A stretch of 64,000 nt of DNA. Origin: Enchytraeus crypticus (taxonomy: Eukaryota > Annelida > Clitellata > Enchytraeida > Enchytraeidae). Position 1 is the first letter of the stretch. Every line of letters starts with the position of its first letter. A program made the translations under genes and the position numbers. The stretch is taken from contig CAJHZI010000410.1 in assembly GCA_905160935.1 (NCBI GenBank), positions 814,501 through 878,500 on the forward strand, given 5' to 3'. Positions 53,110 through 64,000 of this stretch are shown here, in pieces. The notes beneath the pieces are model-generated. The model saw only the letters and a program-made list of their open reading frames with translations. It searched no databases and was not told the DNA's origin.

Positions 53110-54300
53110 AAGTGTCTGACGGCCGTGATGTGATGTGATTTTATTTTATATTTAAGTTAGCGTCTAACGAGAATTAGAGATGCGCATGATTGTGCTACTA
53201 TAGAATCGAGTTAGTAAGAAATTATTAGTTTGGTTTGGGTGTCGGCCTTCTTTACAAGTGACTTTAAAAGTTCTTTTAAGGAACAGCAAGATTGCCTTAT
53301 ACACAGGAGATTATCGGTTTGAATCTCAGCCTAAGATCGTCTAAGATCATCCGGATATGAGAACATCGGTTAAACCTAGCTTTTTTATTATTTATAGCAG
53401 CGTAATGCAATGCGGTTAGCAGTTTCACTTGCTACTTAAAACTGCTATTTGTTGCAATACAATATTTCATATCAAGAATCATTGTTTTAACTTAAGGCCA
53501 GACAGTATCAAAATTTTCTCACTTCTCAACTGCCGGAGGGACTTAACGTTTTGTACAGTAATTTGAAGACTCTGGTGAATTAAAGAAACTCGCTGTGTAC
53601 ACAGCTTCATCTCCTTTGCATTGTCTCACATTCCAGTAACAACTGAGAAACTCGTCCTATAACAATATCTTGTTATGTGATTTTATACTCTCCAGTTTTG
53701 ACTGGAATACGTCGAGTTGTATGTCTGCTTTTTGTCACTTAGTAGATTCTGAATAGCACTTGGAGAAGAAGTACACGAAAGAACTACAATGGAACTGGTA
53801 GGTGATTGTAAATTATAGCCTTGTTGACGATACAATTTCTTTCCAGTATAAATTCATATTAATCCCGTCTTGATTAGGATACCCTCATATTCAACGCTAC
53901 AAATTTTAACGGATATTAAAGGTTATTTAGAGCAGCATATTTTATGTGTCATTCATAAACATGAAAGCAAGGAATATTAAACTGTGGTATTTAAGTATCA
54001 ACTTATACTATAGAATTTAGAAACTTTGAACGGTGCACTAATATTTTAAATTATTTTTAAATGCAAATCTACATAATAAAACTTTTGTTTTTCAATTTAT
54101 TAGACAGGTTTACAATGGAATCATCATAACATAACATAACATAACGGCACACTGGGTCAGGAAGCACAGATGCTTGTTTAAGACCCATTTCCTCCTTCCT
54201 CTCCATGGTTATTAGTAATCTTTGCCTTTTGATGGCGCATCAATTGTAGCCGGCGCGGATTTAAGAATAACCTTCCATAGCCCTGGGATTTTTTCGTTCC
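53110..54300. other. Upstream of the orphan exon; no exon defined
   Basis: Contains a weak tRNA-like B box (CGGTTTGAATCTC) near 53313-53325 and an (ATAAC)n run at 54128-54146. No further exon of the 52456-53106 gene could be defined. Confidence 0.4.
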
Positions 54301-54305
54301 TAAGC

Positions 54306-54348
54306 TTTTACCAACACTCGGTCTTCCAAGGACCGAGTATTGGTAAAA
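54306..54348. repeat. Inverted repeat, 18-nt arms
   Basis: TTTTACCAACACTCGGTC and GACCGAGTATTGGTAAAA around a 7-nt loop, one mismatch. It is not followed by a T-run and may be a transposon end. Confidence 0.9.
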
Positions 54349-54860
54349 GACTAGTGTAGTGTAGTGTTGACCGAGGACCGACCATCATTTATGTTTATAA
54401 TTCTTTTCTATCATTAGAAATAAATTCTTTATCTGTCGGATATAAAATAATAGTTAGTTTTGTATTTATTTTATACATGTAGCAATTTGCTCTTCTTAGT
54501 TCTGTACTCTTTACTGAGGAGCCTCAGCTGAGCCTAATGGATAACACTTTTATTTATAAACAATACCGTTTTTTTGTTTTAATTTAATATTTTATCTTAA
54601 TTCGTTAAATTGTTTCTCATATACTTTACTCTACTATATTATGTATAATTTTCTACATTTCAGTATACATTTATCTTCTTCTAATTTACGATAATGGATT
54701 TAACATTTGTTTTAAAATTCTTCACATTTTATCACGCTTTTTAGCCATATATTAAACACCTTTTTGTCCTAGAATGTTTTTCCTTTACTTTAATTGGTTG
54801 ATTTCTTTCTGCTTCACCCACAGAAAGAAATCATTTCCCGTTTTCATGCTATACATGTAG

Positions 54861-55217
54861 ATGTGTTTTCATTGCTCTTCCATTTATCTTGTTTTAGCCC
54901 TTACTACTCCATATGTGACCAATCATTTCACTGGCAGTTCCATTGACCTTATTTCTTCCTCATGCAAACTCATTTACCAACCTATACCGTATGCCTTCGT
55001 TTGTCAATGCCTTGATTCTTCACCTTTGCCATACTTTTCTAAATCCTATCTTCATTCTGTTTCACTTAATCTCACTTCTAAACGACATATAAACGTCATG
55101 CTTATCTTTCTCTTAATTTTAGCAGGCGATGTTGAGTTGAATCCTGGCCCTGTTTCTTCTGTTTCTAACCTGTCCACTTACTGCCTCAATATATTCGGTC
55201 TGCCACAACTATCATAA
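54861..55217 (+). pseudogene. LINE-A 5' frame with 2A-like ribosome-skipping motif
   Basis: The frame ends in a hydrophobic run, LIFLLILA, followed by GDVELNPGP. This meets the D-V/I-E-x-N-P-G-P consensus of 2A-like peptides, which in known CR1-type LINEs separates a short N-terminal peptide from the endonuclease-RT. Soon after it a 1-nt insertion takes the frame away from the endonuclease (LNIRSATT in the next frame). Confidence 0.8.
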
Positions 55218-56787
55218 AAACCTAAACAAACCCGAACTCATTCAACAGTTTATTCTTGACGAGTCCATTGATATTCTGTTTTTGACAGAATCATGGCTCT
55301 CTCCTGACACTCCACCTGCTGTCCTTAACTCTCTCACTCCCCGTGACTATTCCATTCAACATGTCAGTCGTTCTTCTGGTCGTGGTGGTGGCATCGCTGC
55401 TATTTTTAGGTCAACTTTTTCTTTCTCTGTTTGTAACTGTTCTCCATTTTTATCCTTTGAATATATGTCGTTCCGTCTTGTATGCAAATCCAAATCCTAT
55501 CTCTTTTTGATTGTCTACAGACCACCTTCTTTATCCAAGGCCAATTTCATTTCTGATTTTTCCTTGCTTCTTGAAGATATTGCCTCATCACCCACTGATT
55601 TAATAATTATGGGTGATTTCAACATCCACCTTGATTCCAATGACCATTATTCTTCTGCCTTTTGATCAACACTTGATGCCTTTGATCTCACACAACATAT
55701 ATCTTCCCCTACTCACTCCTCTGGTCACATTCTTGATCTGCTTATTACTCGAAATAACATGTCATTTCTTGATCATACAATCTCTGATCCTTCATTATCA
55801 GATCAAAGTGCAATTTTCTATAAATTGCGTGTGACTGTTAATGTTCTCCCTTCCAGAACACTTAAAACTTATAGAAAACTCTCTTCTATTAACATTGACA
55901 CCTTCTCTGCTGATATTTTGTCCTCTTCTTTGTATTCTAATCCGTCTTCAACTGTTGCCGAATATTCAGCTCAATTTAGCTCCATACTTTCTTCCATATT
56001 AGACAAACATGCCCCTCTCACAACCATTCGTTGCTGCTCAAACCCTAGGAAACCATTCATTTCTGAAGAAATCCTTAAACAAAAATCTGAACGTTCAAAA
56101 CTCGAAACTAAGTTCAGGTAGGATCTGAAAAATCCACCTGAACTACAAAATCCAGACATTAAGTCCAAATACCTCAAACAAAGAAAATTATTTAATAAAA
56201 TGATTAGTTCTGTTAAAAGCTTGTATTATCAAAGTCTAATATCGCAGAATCAAAATTGCCCCAAGAAATTATGGGGAGCACTCTATTCTCTGCTTGATCG
56301 CACCATTCCCAAGTCACGCCCCTCTAGCTCCTCACCATCATCTCTTGTTACCTCTTTCCTCAACTTTTTCGATGACAAAATTGCCAAACTCTGTAGCTCT
56401 ATACCCTCCAACTCTATTGACATGGACAACACCATTTCTGCAAATATGCCTGACCCACCACTACTTTCTAGTTTTGAACCAGCTAAACCGGAAGAATTAC
56501 GCAATTTTATTCTTCGCTCAACCGACTCATCTTGCTGCCTTGATGTTATTCCTACGCGACTACTGAAATCCTGTATTGATGTTTTAGTAGCTCCTATTAC
56601 ATACTTAATCAACCTCTCACTCTCAGAAGGTATCTTCCCAACCTCCTTCAAACAAGCAGTTGTATCTCCTTTACTAAAAAAGCCTTCTCTACCAAAAGAT
56701 GATCTTTCCAGTTACGTCCTATTTACAATCTTAACTTCATCTCTAAACTTCTTGAAAAGGTAATTTATACCCGTTTATGCACTCATC

Positions 56788-57396
56788 TTGATTCTTTCCC
56801 TTCTCTCTCATTATCAATCTGCATATAGAAAACTCCATTCTACTGAAACCGCTCTTCTTCGTATACATAATGATCTTAGCTTGGCCATGAGTAGCAAACA
56901 GGTTTCTGCCTTGGTTCTTCTAGATCTCTCTGCTGCCTTCGATACAATTGACCATGGCATTCTAATAAATAGGCTTAAATCTTGTTTTGGCATTTCTGAT
57001 TCTGCTTTTTCCCTTCTTACATCATATCTCTCATGTCGCACACAATCAGTTGTTATTGGTCAAAATCGCTCTTCTGAACTACCCCTCCTACGCGGTGTTC
57101 CTCAAGGTTCAGTGTTAGGTCCATTGCTCTTCTCTTTATATATCACTCCTCGTAGCTACTTGCTTGCTCAGTCTTTCATAAATTTTCATTTCTATGCAGA
57201 CGACACTCAACTGTATATTTCCTTTTCTAAGCATAATTCCGATCAGAAACTGGCCCATCTCTCATCCATTCTAGACAAGGTTTTTTCCTGGTTTTGTGCT
57301 AACCGTCTTGCTGTTAATCCCTCCAAAACTGAATACCTTTTAATTGGCACTCCTTTGAAAAGAAATAAAATTACTAATAATTCTGTTATTTTCAGA
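56788..57396 (+). pseudogene. LINE-A reverse transcriptase core
   Basis: An open segment with the RT palm: AAFDTIDH (block A), GVPQGSVLGPLLF (block B) and FYADDTQLY (catalytic YADD). The frame is lost near 57396. Confidence 0.9.
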
Positions 57397-57493
57397 ATCT
57401 TGCTCTTTCACCTTCTCGATCCGCCAAAAACCATGGAGTCATATTTGATGAAAACCTTGACTTTAAATCCCATATCTCTTCTGTTTGTCGCAT

Positions 57494-57650
57494 TCAATCG
57501 CTTGCGATTGAATGGTTTTGGGATTGTTTTAATATTGCATCATTGATTATGTTGTAATCTTGCACTTTTATTTCTCTTTTTGTACACTTTGTATGTATAT
57601 GACTTCACACTGATGTTTGTTGTCGAAATAAACATGTCTCTCTCTCTCTC
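57494..57650 (+). mobile_element. Short 3' fragment of another LINE inserted in LINE-A
   Basis: It separates SSVCRI from QIRQIRPSLTRN in the LINE-A RT. It ends GTCGAAATAAACATG followed by (TC)n, a LINE-like 3' end. A short inverted repeat, CATTCAATCG-CTTG-CGATTGAATG, marks its left border. Confidence 0.6.
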
Positions 57651-58364
57651 TCTCTCCTTTCTTTCAGATTCGTCAGATTAGGCAAATACGTCCATCTCTT
57701 ACTAGAAATTCAGCCACTATCCTTGCTAATTTTATCGTTCATTCAAAGCTCGACTACTGTAATTCATTATTACATGGATTGCCTACTTCTTCTCTTAATC
57801 GTTTGCAGCACGTCCAAAATTCTCTTGCAGGTGTTGTTTGCAAGTCCTCTCGACTTCAATTTCGCTCTCTTTCTATACTTCGCAGACTTCACTGGATCCC
57901 TGTTAATCAACGCATAAAATATAAAATAGCTCTATTAACTTTCAAAACTCTGTGATTTGGCAAGCCTTCTTACTTATCTGAAATTCTTCTTCCCTATCGT
58001 CCCTCACGTTCACTTCGTTCCACCGATGCCAATCTTCTCTCTGTTCCAAATGTTCTCACATCATTGGGCAGACGTTCTTTTTCTTACGCAGCACCCACAA
58101 TCTGGAACTCTTTACCTGCTAATCTTCGCTCTAGTTCTTCTCTTTCAACATTCTCTAGCAAGCTTAAGACTTACCTTTTCCCACCGTAGACATAATCAAT
58201 TTACCCTGACCATTTTTCATCACCGGACTGGCTTTCGTTTAGGACCTTACTTCTCCTCAGAACATTTCGTTTGCAGATTGGTCTGGGTGAATTGATCTGT
58301 AGTGATGTGTGCTGTTGGGGACGTCCCTGACATCATCCCTGGATGAGGAAACGGACGTTAAACC

Positions 58365-58409
<45 letters not shown>

Positions 58410-58411
<2 letters not shown>

Positions 58412-59395
58412 TCTTAACTAATCACTCCAATATTTCAAGAATCTAATTGTACCGGAGTCCATTTAAAGTTTCTACTAGTCAAAATCTTTTTTCATTAGGC
58501 CATATAATATAACAAAATAGTGTATATAATAATAATAATAGAATATAACTAGACAGAAATTGTTATATATAAGAAATTGTTACCTATTACAGTCTGAAGT
58601 TAGTCTGCAAAATTGTAGCCTTCCTGTATAAGAAAATCTGTCACCGGTTCGTTAATAATTTAGAAAGTTATAAATTGTAAATTAGACATGGGGCATTGAG
58701 ACGTAAGTTGAGGTTCTCGGTTCTTGGTCAGATCGAGTTCTATCGCTGATTAAATTTGCCCTTTGGCAATGACTGAGATTTTAATCCCGTCTTCCTTTCA
58801 GTTAAACTTCTAGAAATTATTTATAAATTTTCTTGAAGCACATTGTTAAGTCTGCATATAGGCCTAGGTTTGCGGTGGCCTAGGTTTAGGCAAAAGCAGG
58901 CTGTTGCTTTACGGAGAGTTAAGTAGATTCAGAGCCATTTATCATTCTCTCATTAGTTCCAACATAATTTACAATTAACAAATATTACTTGCATGCAGAT
59001 GTAACTCTTCCAGTGTTAAATATTGCAATTAAATCCTTAAAACTAAAAAATAATAATTTCTATTAAGAATCACTTATTATAAATTAGCATTTTAAATTTC
59101 TTCTTCTTTAAATTAAATCAATAAAGATTTTAGTTTGAATACCGCCTGTGAATCACTTTCATTTAAATCTATCCATCATCTGATGCTGTATCCGTGGAAG
59201 GAGCTTCACTTTGAATACTTTTCAAGAAATCAGACAGCGGGGGGAGATAAGCTAACATATTGCGGATCATTCGAATAACAGAAATTCTAATCCATCAACC
59301 TAAGTTTCTCGGACAAAATTTATGTAAGTGTGCGTCATGGAGTAGAAAATAATGGAGAACTTATAACTAGCCATATTTGAAGTCTATAGTAACAA
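58410..59395. other. No gene seen
   Basis: AT-rich after the LINE-A tail; nothing supported. Confidence 0.5.
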
Positions 59396-59605
59396 ATGGT
59401 ATTAGACGACTATAGTCAAAAATATGTTTATGATAGATAAAGATAAATGGTATATAGCAACAAGAATGAGTACTGCTAGATGATTTAAAGTTATACTCGT
59501 ATGTAGTCGTGAAGAAGGAAACGGAAGGCAGAGAAGAGTGGAGGCGTTATCGTTTACCATGGACCTGCCAGCAGGCAGTGCACTAGGAGAGAAAGAGAGA
59601 AAGAT
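59395..59605 (+). mobile_element. LINE-C 3' fragment
   Basis: GCTAGATGATTTAAAGTTATAC ends in ATGGACCTGCCAGCAGGCAG and a short GA run. Confidence 0.8.
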
Positions 59606-60104
59606 TCACTTACTTGTTTCGACATGCAGACGAAATAAGGCCTATTTTATAACCGAGACTTAAGAAAGCAATTAATCAGACAAACCAACAACGACTAGAT
59701 TACTACGAGCAGACAAACACTGCTATTGAATTAAGCAATTGAAAAACAGCGTCTGAAATATTATTTAGCCAGGCTACTTATTTGGTATAAAAATTGCAGA
59801 CTCGTCGATTTTTGTAAGTATACACATTGATTTTTATCTGGATTGATCTGGTTGATTGCTCTAGTTGTATTGTGACATCCGGCCTATTTAACATCCCACG
59901 TGCGCTCAGTGCCGCCACGTATCAATGAAGAGATCGTTAACTTATCAACTGTTGTTTGTGTCGAGAGTTTGGTTTCCTTCTAGAATTACCACAAGCTTCT
60001 AACCGTTAGAACATTCAGGTCGCTACAAATGCTTCATTTGATATCGGCGCTTAAGCCATCTTACGAGTACACTGGAAGACGGCAGGTCAATAGCGAAAAT
60101 TTGG

Positions 60105-60490
60105 CCTACCAATGAAATTTTACGGATTCTGAAGTAGTTTTCCGTTGTATTTCTCAGCTATCAGCCTTAGCTCTTACCTATATTCTCCCGTTTTATGTTG
60201 AATTATTTCCACATGTTCCGGGTTCAATGGTAACTCTCTTATATTTGGGTTGTTTGAAGAGTAGATCAACCGGTGACTGCACATGTCGTAGAAGGCGATT
60301 CAAGCAGTAACATTCAACCAACGTCAGAAAATCATGCTGTTCGTGAGCGCCTAGGCTTCAGAATTTGCTAGAAAAGTTAGGCGAATGGAAAGTCTCCATG
60401 TGTGGGAGAGAGAGGATTAGAAAAGGTCTATTCATATCCCGACCCTAGTTAAACTGGTATTGAAGGGAAGATGATGATGATGACGAAGTT
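60105..60490. repeat. SINE-like repeat fragments
   Basis: GATTCTGAAGTAGTTTTCCG and, in the other orientation, CTGCACATGTCGTAGAAGGCGA resemble parts of the repeat at 32400-32600. It ends AACTGGTATTGAAGGGAAGA with (GAT)n. Confidence 0.4.
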
Positions 60491-60887
60491 CCGTGTTCAA
60501 AGGTGGGCAATTCCTTGAATTATGTATAATTAACTATTTTGAAAATATATTGCAAGTAGATTTCATGCAGATAGCTACCATAAGCTCTAAATTTCTTGAA
60601 AATATTTATAATCATAGCATGTGCCGGCGATCAATAAGTTGATTATATTAAAAGAGTTTTAGAATTCCATTTAATTCATTTTTAAATATTTTCAAAAGCT
60701 GAAAGAGCACTTTGATTAAGAGATGAAATGTAGTTTCAAATGCTACCATTCCTATTTTCTTTTCCTCTAAAGTTGCAGAGTTAATTAACTTTACAGAACG
60801 ATAAGCTCTATAGAATTTTATTGCAATATATTCACAAGTTCTCAGAACTGCTGTAACAAGAATAACTATATTTTCACTCGCTGGAGC

Positions 60888-61030
60888 CAGTGGCGATGTC
60901 GGTAATGTATTCGACCGCGGATCAGTATATGTGGGGTTCAAAACCTGGGCTTCCCGTAACTGACATCGCTTTCTAATGAGGAAACTGAGGTTTGCAGTAG
61001 CTTTACCTGCTTTTTACAATAATAATAGTA
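60888..61030 (+). repeat. tRNA-derived SINE with LINE-A-like tail
   Basis: AGTGGCGATGTCGGTAATG and GTGGGGTTCAAAACC are A- and B-box-like. The 3' part, AATGAGGAAACTGAGGTTT, resembles the LINE-A end GATGAGGAAACGGACGTTA, followed by an (AAT)-rich stretch. Confidence 0.55.
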
Positions 61031-61854
61031 TTTGGAAATTTTACAAAACAAGTTTTTGTAGTGTAGCGATTATCACGTTCACCACATTTATGATTGACTT
61101 TCTTAAACCAAAATAATGCGCAGAAAAATTTACTACGATTGTTAAAACCAACCAATAACTCTATCACGATTTAAATGGTGGCATAAATTCCCTTATATAG
61201 TGCGCATGGTCCTAGCTTGATTCTATACAAATGCAGTGAATGACCTACTCGATATAAGGAGCCTCAGAGTCTAGTATGAGTACCTCTTATACACGTAGAG
61301 GTTACCAAAGAGAGTAATTTGGTTTTTAGGCTACATTTACAGTTTCAGCGTCGCGACACCATTGCGTCATGTTGTAATGATTGGAATTTCTAGGGTATAG
61401 GAAAACACTATATGTAGGAATGTATCAGGTAGAGAGAAGAATGCGGAAGCAACGATTTTCCTGGCGACAAAGCGTTAAACGGTTCGATACAGGCTCACGT
61501 AGAGAAAGCCTTCAGTCTGTGCACTCAGGCATGTGAAATGATTACATACTTTGTGCATGGAACAATGCATCGTTCGATAGAAGGTCCTCGCTCAATGATC
61601 CAGACCAGCCAAGTCAGCCTCGTTGAAAAGATCTGCTTCACTAAACGAGAAACTGGGTAAAATAGTTTACTTCGCATAGATTTCTTTTCCGATTTCGGAT
61701 ATAATTGTTTTGATGATAAAAATGTATAATTATAATGGGAAAGGAGTTCGGCATTGGTTATGTTTCTTTCTAATACAAGAAAAACTGTCAGAGGGACAGC
61801 GGAACAAATAAAGAACGGTAGGACAGAGTTGGATGTTCAGATTCAGTCTAAAAT

Positions 61855-61856
<2 letters not shown>

Positions 61857-61889
<33 letters not shown>

Positions 61890-61910
61890 TGTCTCTCTCT
61901 CTCTCTCTAA
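61857..61910 (+). repeat. (CT)n microsatellite
   Basis: Two CT runs with one interruption. Confidence 0.95.
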
Positions 61911-62067
61911 GCTAGCATGTGTACAAGATATTATATGTGGTGCTCTATACCATTATAGAAATCAGATATAAGATATCGAGGTGTTAATTAATCTTACTAT
62001 TTTCACATTTACATTCAAAGTTAAAATTGGTTTCACGTCATTTTTCAAATCTGATCAACACATTCCG

Positions 62068-62225
62068 CTAGTACCCTTCCTTGGACTGATTACCAGGATT
62101 TTTGTTCGCACTGTTTATTGACCACCCACATGCTACTCATCGGCTTTGATTGGTTCCATAGTTCTCGATGTTGTCTTGGGCAACAGTAGCACTCTAATTG
62201 TATTGTTAATGTTATTGTTGCTGTT
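62068..62225 (+). mobile_element. LINE-B 3' end, truncated
   Basis: CTAGTACCCTTCCTTGGACT, GCTACTCATCGGCTTTGATTGG and TCGATGTTGTC match the LINE-B end at 10148-10265. It ends in a TTG-rich stretch. Confidence 0.8.
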
Positions 62226-62277
62226 GTTGCAGTCACTTCTGTGTAAAATTTAAAATGTAATTTTACAAACACTCTCT

Positions 62278-62480
62278 CTATCTCTTTAGTGTTCTGCCAA
62301 GCGGTAGGTTCAAGGTAAATATTCCTACTCACATGCTGTTTGTCATAATTAATCAAGCGCACACCATCGATTAGCGAGTAAATCTCTTCACAAATGGCTA
62401 TGCCTTATCCACACCTTAATGTAGCCTATAGCTTGGAAATATTATGGCTTCTGAGATTGTTTCTTGATGCCTTCCTCAGT
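62278..62480 (+). repeat. Interspersed SINE-like repeat, less interrupted copy
   Basis: CTGCCAAGCGGTAGGTTCAA, then GGCTATGCCTTATCCACACC, AGCCTATAGCTTGG and TGCCTTCCTCAGTTC. It gives the order of the repeat broken by hAT copy 2 at 30826-32600. Confidence 0.6.
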
Positions 62481-64000
62481 TCTATAATGAATTAAATTCC
62501 ATTTAATCGGAAAATTACTAATTACTCGTTGTATTGACTGTCTGACTTAATAGCATGGATAATTACTAGACCTATATGCCAGAAGAAAGTTAAAAAGATG
62601 AATAATTAATCCAGTATTTAAAGAGATGTGACAGTTAATTGATTGAAATAGGTAGAATAGGTACAGTAAATGAGACTAATGCAAAATTGATAGATTTAGC
62701 AATTTCTTTAAAATTGTGAATGAGATACATGTTTAAGTAAGATCATTTAAGCCAGGCTTTCTGAAATGTTAGGCTACCAGGGCACGAATTGGCAAAGATG
62801 GCGAGGACTACTCCTGCTGTGATAACTAGGTCACTCTTCTTATTGACAGTTCTAATTCTCATGCAGCTATTAAAATGACCCACTAATTGCTCTACATTAA
62901 CAATTTTTTCTAAAGTCAACTTTAAAATTTCTAGATATTTTTGTAGCCAACGCTAATGTTAGTGCTAAACTCTTTAGTCGTACTATGAAGACAGGAATAT
63001 ATAGGTCATAAACTATGGCTACTATGATTCTGATTTATCATATTCCAATTCCAGCAATTTTAGATATTGATCATAAAAATGCTATTAAAATCTAGTGTTT
63101 TATTATTACTTCTTGTTTCTTTCTATTCTTTTAAATACACCATTGCTGATATCTCTTTGCACAGGCATGCAAGAGTCACGATAAGAAAAAGTCACGTGAT
63201 GATTGCAGTGATGTCACAGGGATAGGGTGTCTCACTGAAGGAAGGGGACGGAGTGAGAGGGGTGGGGACGTAGAATAAGGATAGGGACGAGGAGAGGGGG
63301 AGAGTACTACGGGAGGATGGACGGAAGAGAGCAAGAGAGAGTGGTTAGAAGATAATCAGTGGCACATCTGCCGTGCATCCTCACAATAAATCATACCAAT
63401 AATCGCACTGCCCCTTCCATTGTTGAGGGATAGAACCCCCACCCCTCTCCGTGATGAACAATGCTATCAGTTAGTGGTCACCACTTGCACGTGAGTCAAC
63501 CCAGGGTATGTATGACGTTGAATAGTATTCGCTTTATTTTCATCAGCAGCATATGATGGGGCCTTTCATTTGCTCCAGAAGATTTGAGTTCTCAGTAGAA
63601 AAGGAGACTGACTGTGCTTTGAAACATCTTAGATAAAAATGACAGTATTGTTTATAACAAGACGTGTTTGAAAAATTATAATAGCAAAATCAGTGAAGTC
63701 AGTAACTTTCAGAACGATTACGGTAAATCTCGGCAGAAGCCAGATTCGTGTCAGATAAACCATACTGATGGATGTAGTAGGCTTTTCATCAAGTTTCATA
63801 GAAGTTTGACAGTAAGTGAATAAATTAAATGTTTTATAATATTAATTACTATTTTTCTCTATCACGGTAGGGCTGGTACAGTTTTAAGCTTGCAGCAAGT
63901 GATAGTTGGCATAATGTCTTTGAGCGAGTCAATGGGAATGCGATTGAAAAATTTGAACTTTCACCCTAATGCGGTAAATGGACATTGAAAGGGATCATCA
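62480..64000. other. No gene defined; purine-rich patch
   Basis: Mostly AT-rich. A G/A-rich, more GC-rich patch lies at about 63225-63345 next to a CACGTGATG E-box-like site (63193-63201). It could be regulatory, but no exon is supported. Confidence 0.3.

Larger units (their letters stand above)
54850..58410 (+). mobile_element. CR1/L2-like LINE (LINE-A) with 2A-like motif, near full length, decayed
   Basis: Order: 5' frame (from 54861) ending in the 2A-like motif; AP endonuclease (ILFLTESWLSPDTP, GRGGGIAAIF, VYRPP, IIMGDFNIHLDSND); pre-RT region; RT ([94 protein letters not shown]); C-terminus (LDYCNSLLHGLP, LRRLHWIPVNQRI, APTIWNSLPANL). The 3' UTR ends GAGGAAACGGACGTTAAACC plus (ATT)n. Breaks: a frameshift near 55190, stops at 55663 and 56119, a frameshift near 56725, and an insertion near 57494-57650. 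It is inactive. Confidence 0.92.

Overview
The window is a stretch of a metazoan nuclear genome. It is AT-rich, has long introns, and is heavily seeded with non-LTR retrotransposons, hAT-type DNA transposons, tRNA-derived SINE-like repeats and microsatellites. There are no operons, ribosome binding sites or CRISPR arrays. The Ig-Frizzled-Kringle-TM-kinase receptor and the CR1/L2 LINEs fit a bilaterian invertebrate, probably marine. I cannot name the species.

The main gene is a complete ROR-family receptor on the minus strand, from 49387 (ATG) down to 14250 (stop). I rebuilt it from ten coding exons. Every intron is GT-AG and every exon-exon phase agrees, giving 2859 nt and 952 aa. The order is signal peptide, Ig domain, acidic linker, Frizzled CRD with all ten cysteines, Kringle with all six cysteines, one TM helix, a kinase-like domain and a Ser/Thr/Pro-rich tail. 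The kinase-like domain lacks the VAIK lysine (Val instead) and the DFG/DLG aspartate (Thr-Val-Lys instead), so it should be a pseudokinase.

Upstream of ROR, also on the minus strand, 52456-53106 looks like the terminal coding exon of a second gene that I do not recognise.

Region by region: 1-2300 holds LINE 3' ends and unclassified repeats. 2740-10300 is one CR1/L2-like LINE (called LINE-B here) broken by nested insertions: a SINE that is itself split by a 1.5-kb solo LTR, and a hAT-like element that is itself split by a 2.4-kb insert. 10300-14250 holds LINE fragments and SINEs. 14250-49400 is ROR, with introns carrying an RTE-like LINE (LINE-C), two G/C-tract hAT elements, two more copies of the GTTCGG-rich hAT family, other LINE fragments and minisatellites. 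47.7-50.9 kb is a cluster of minisatellites around the first ROR exon. 54.8-58.4 kb is a decayed LINE (LINE-A) with a 2A-like motif. 58.4-64 kb is mostly repeat-derived or featureless. Coordinates of repeats without target-site duplications are approximate.
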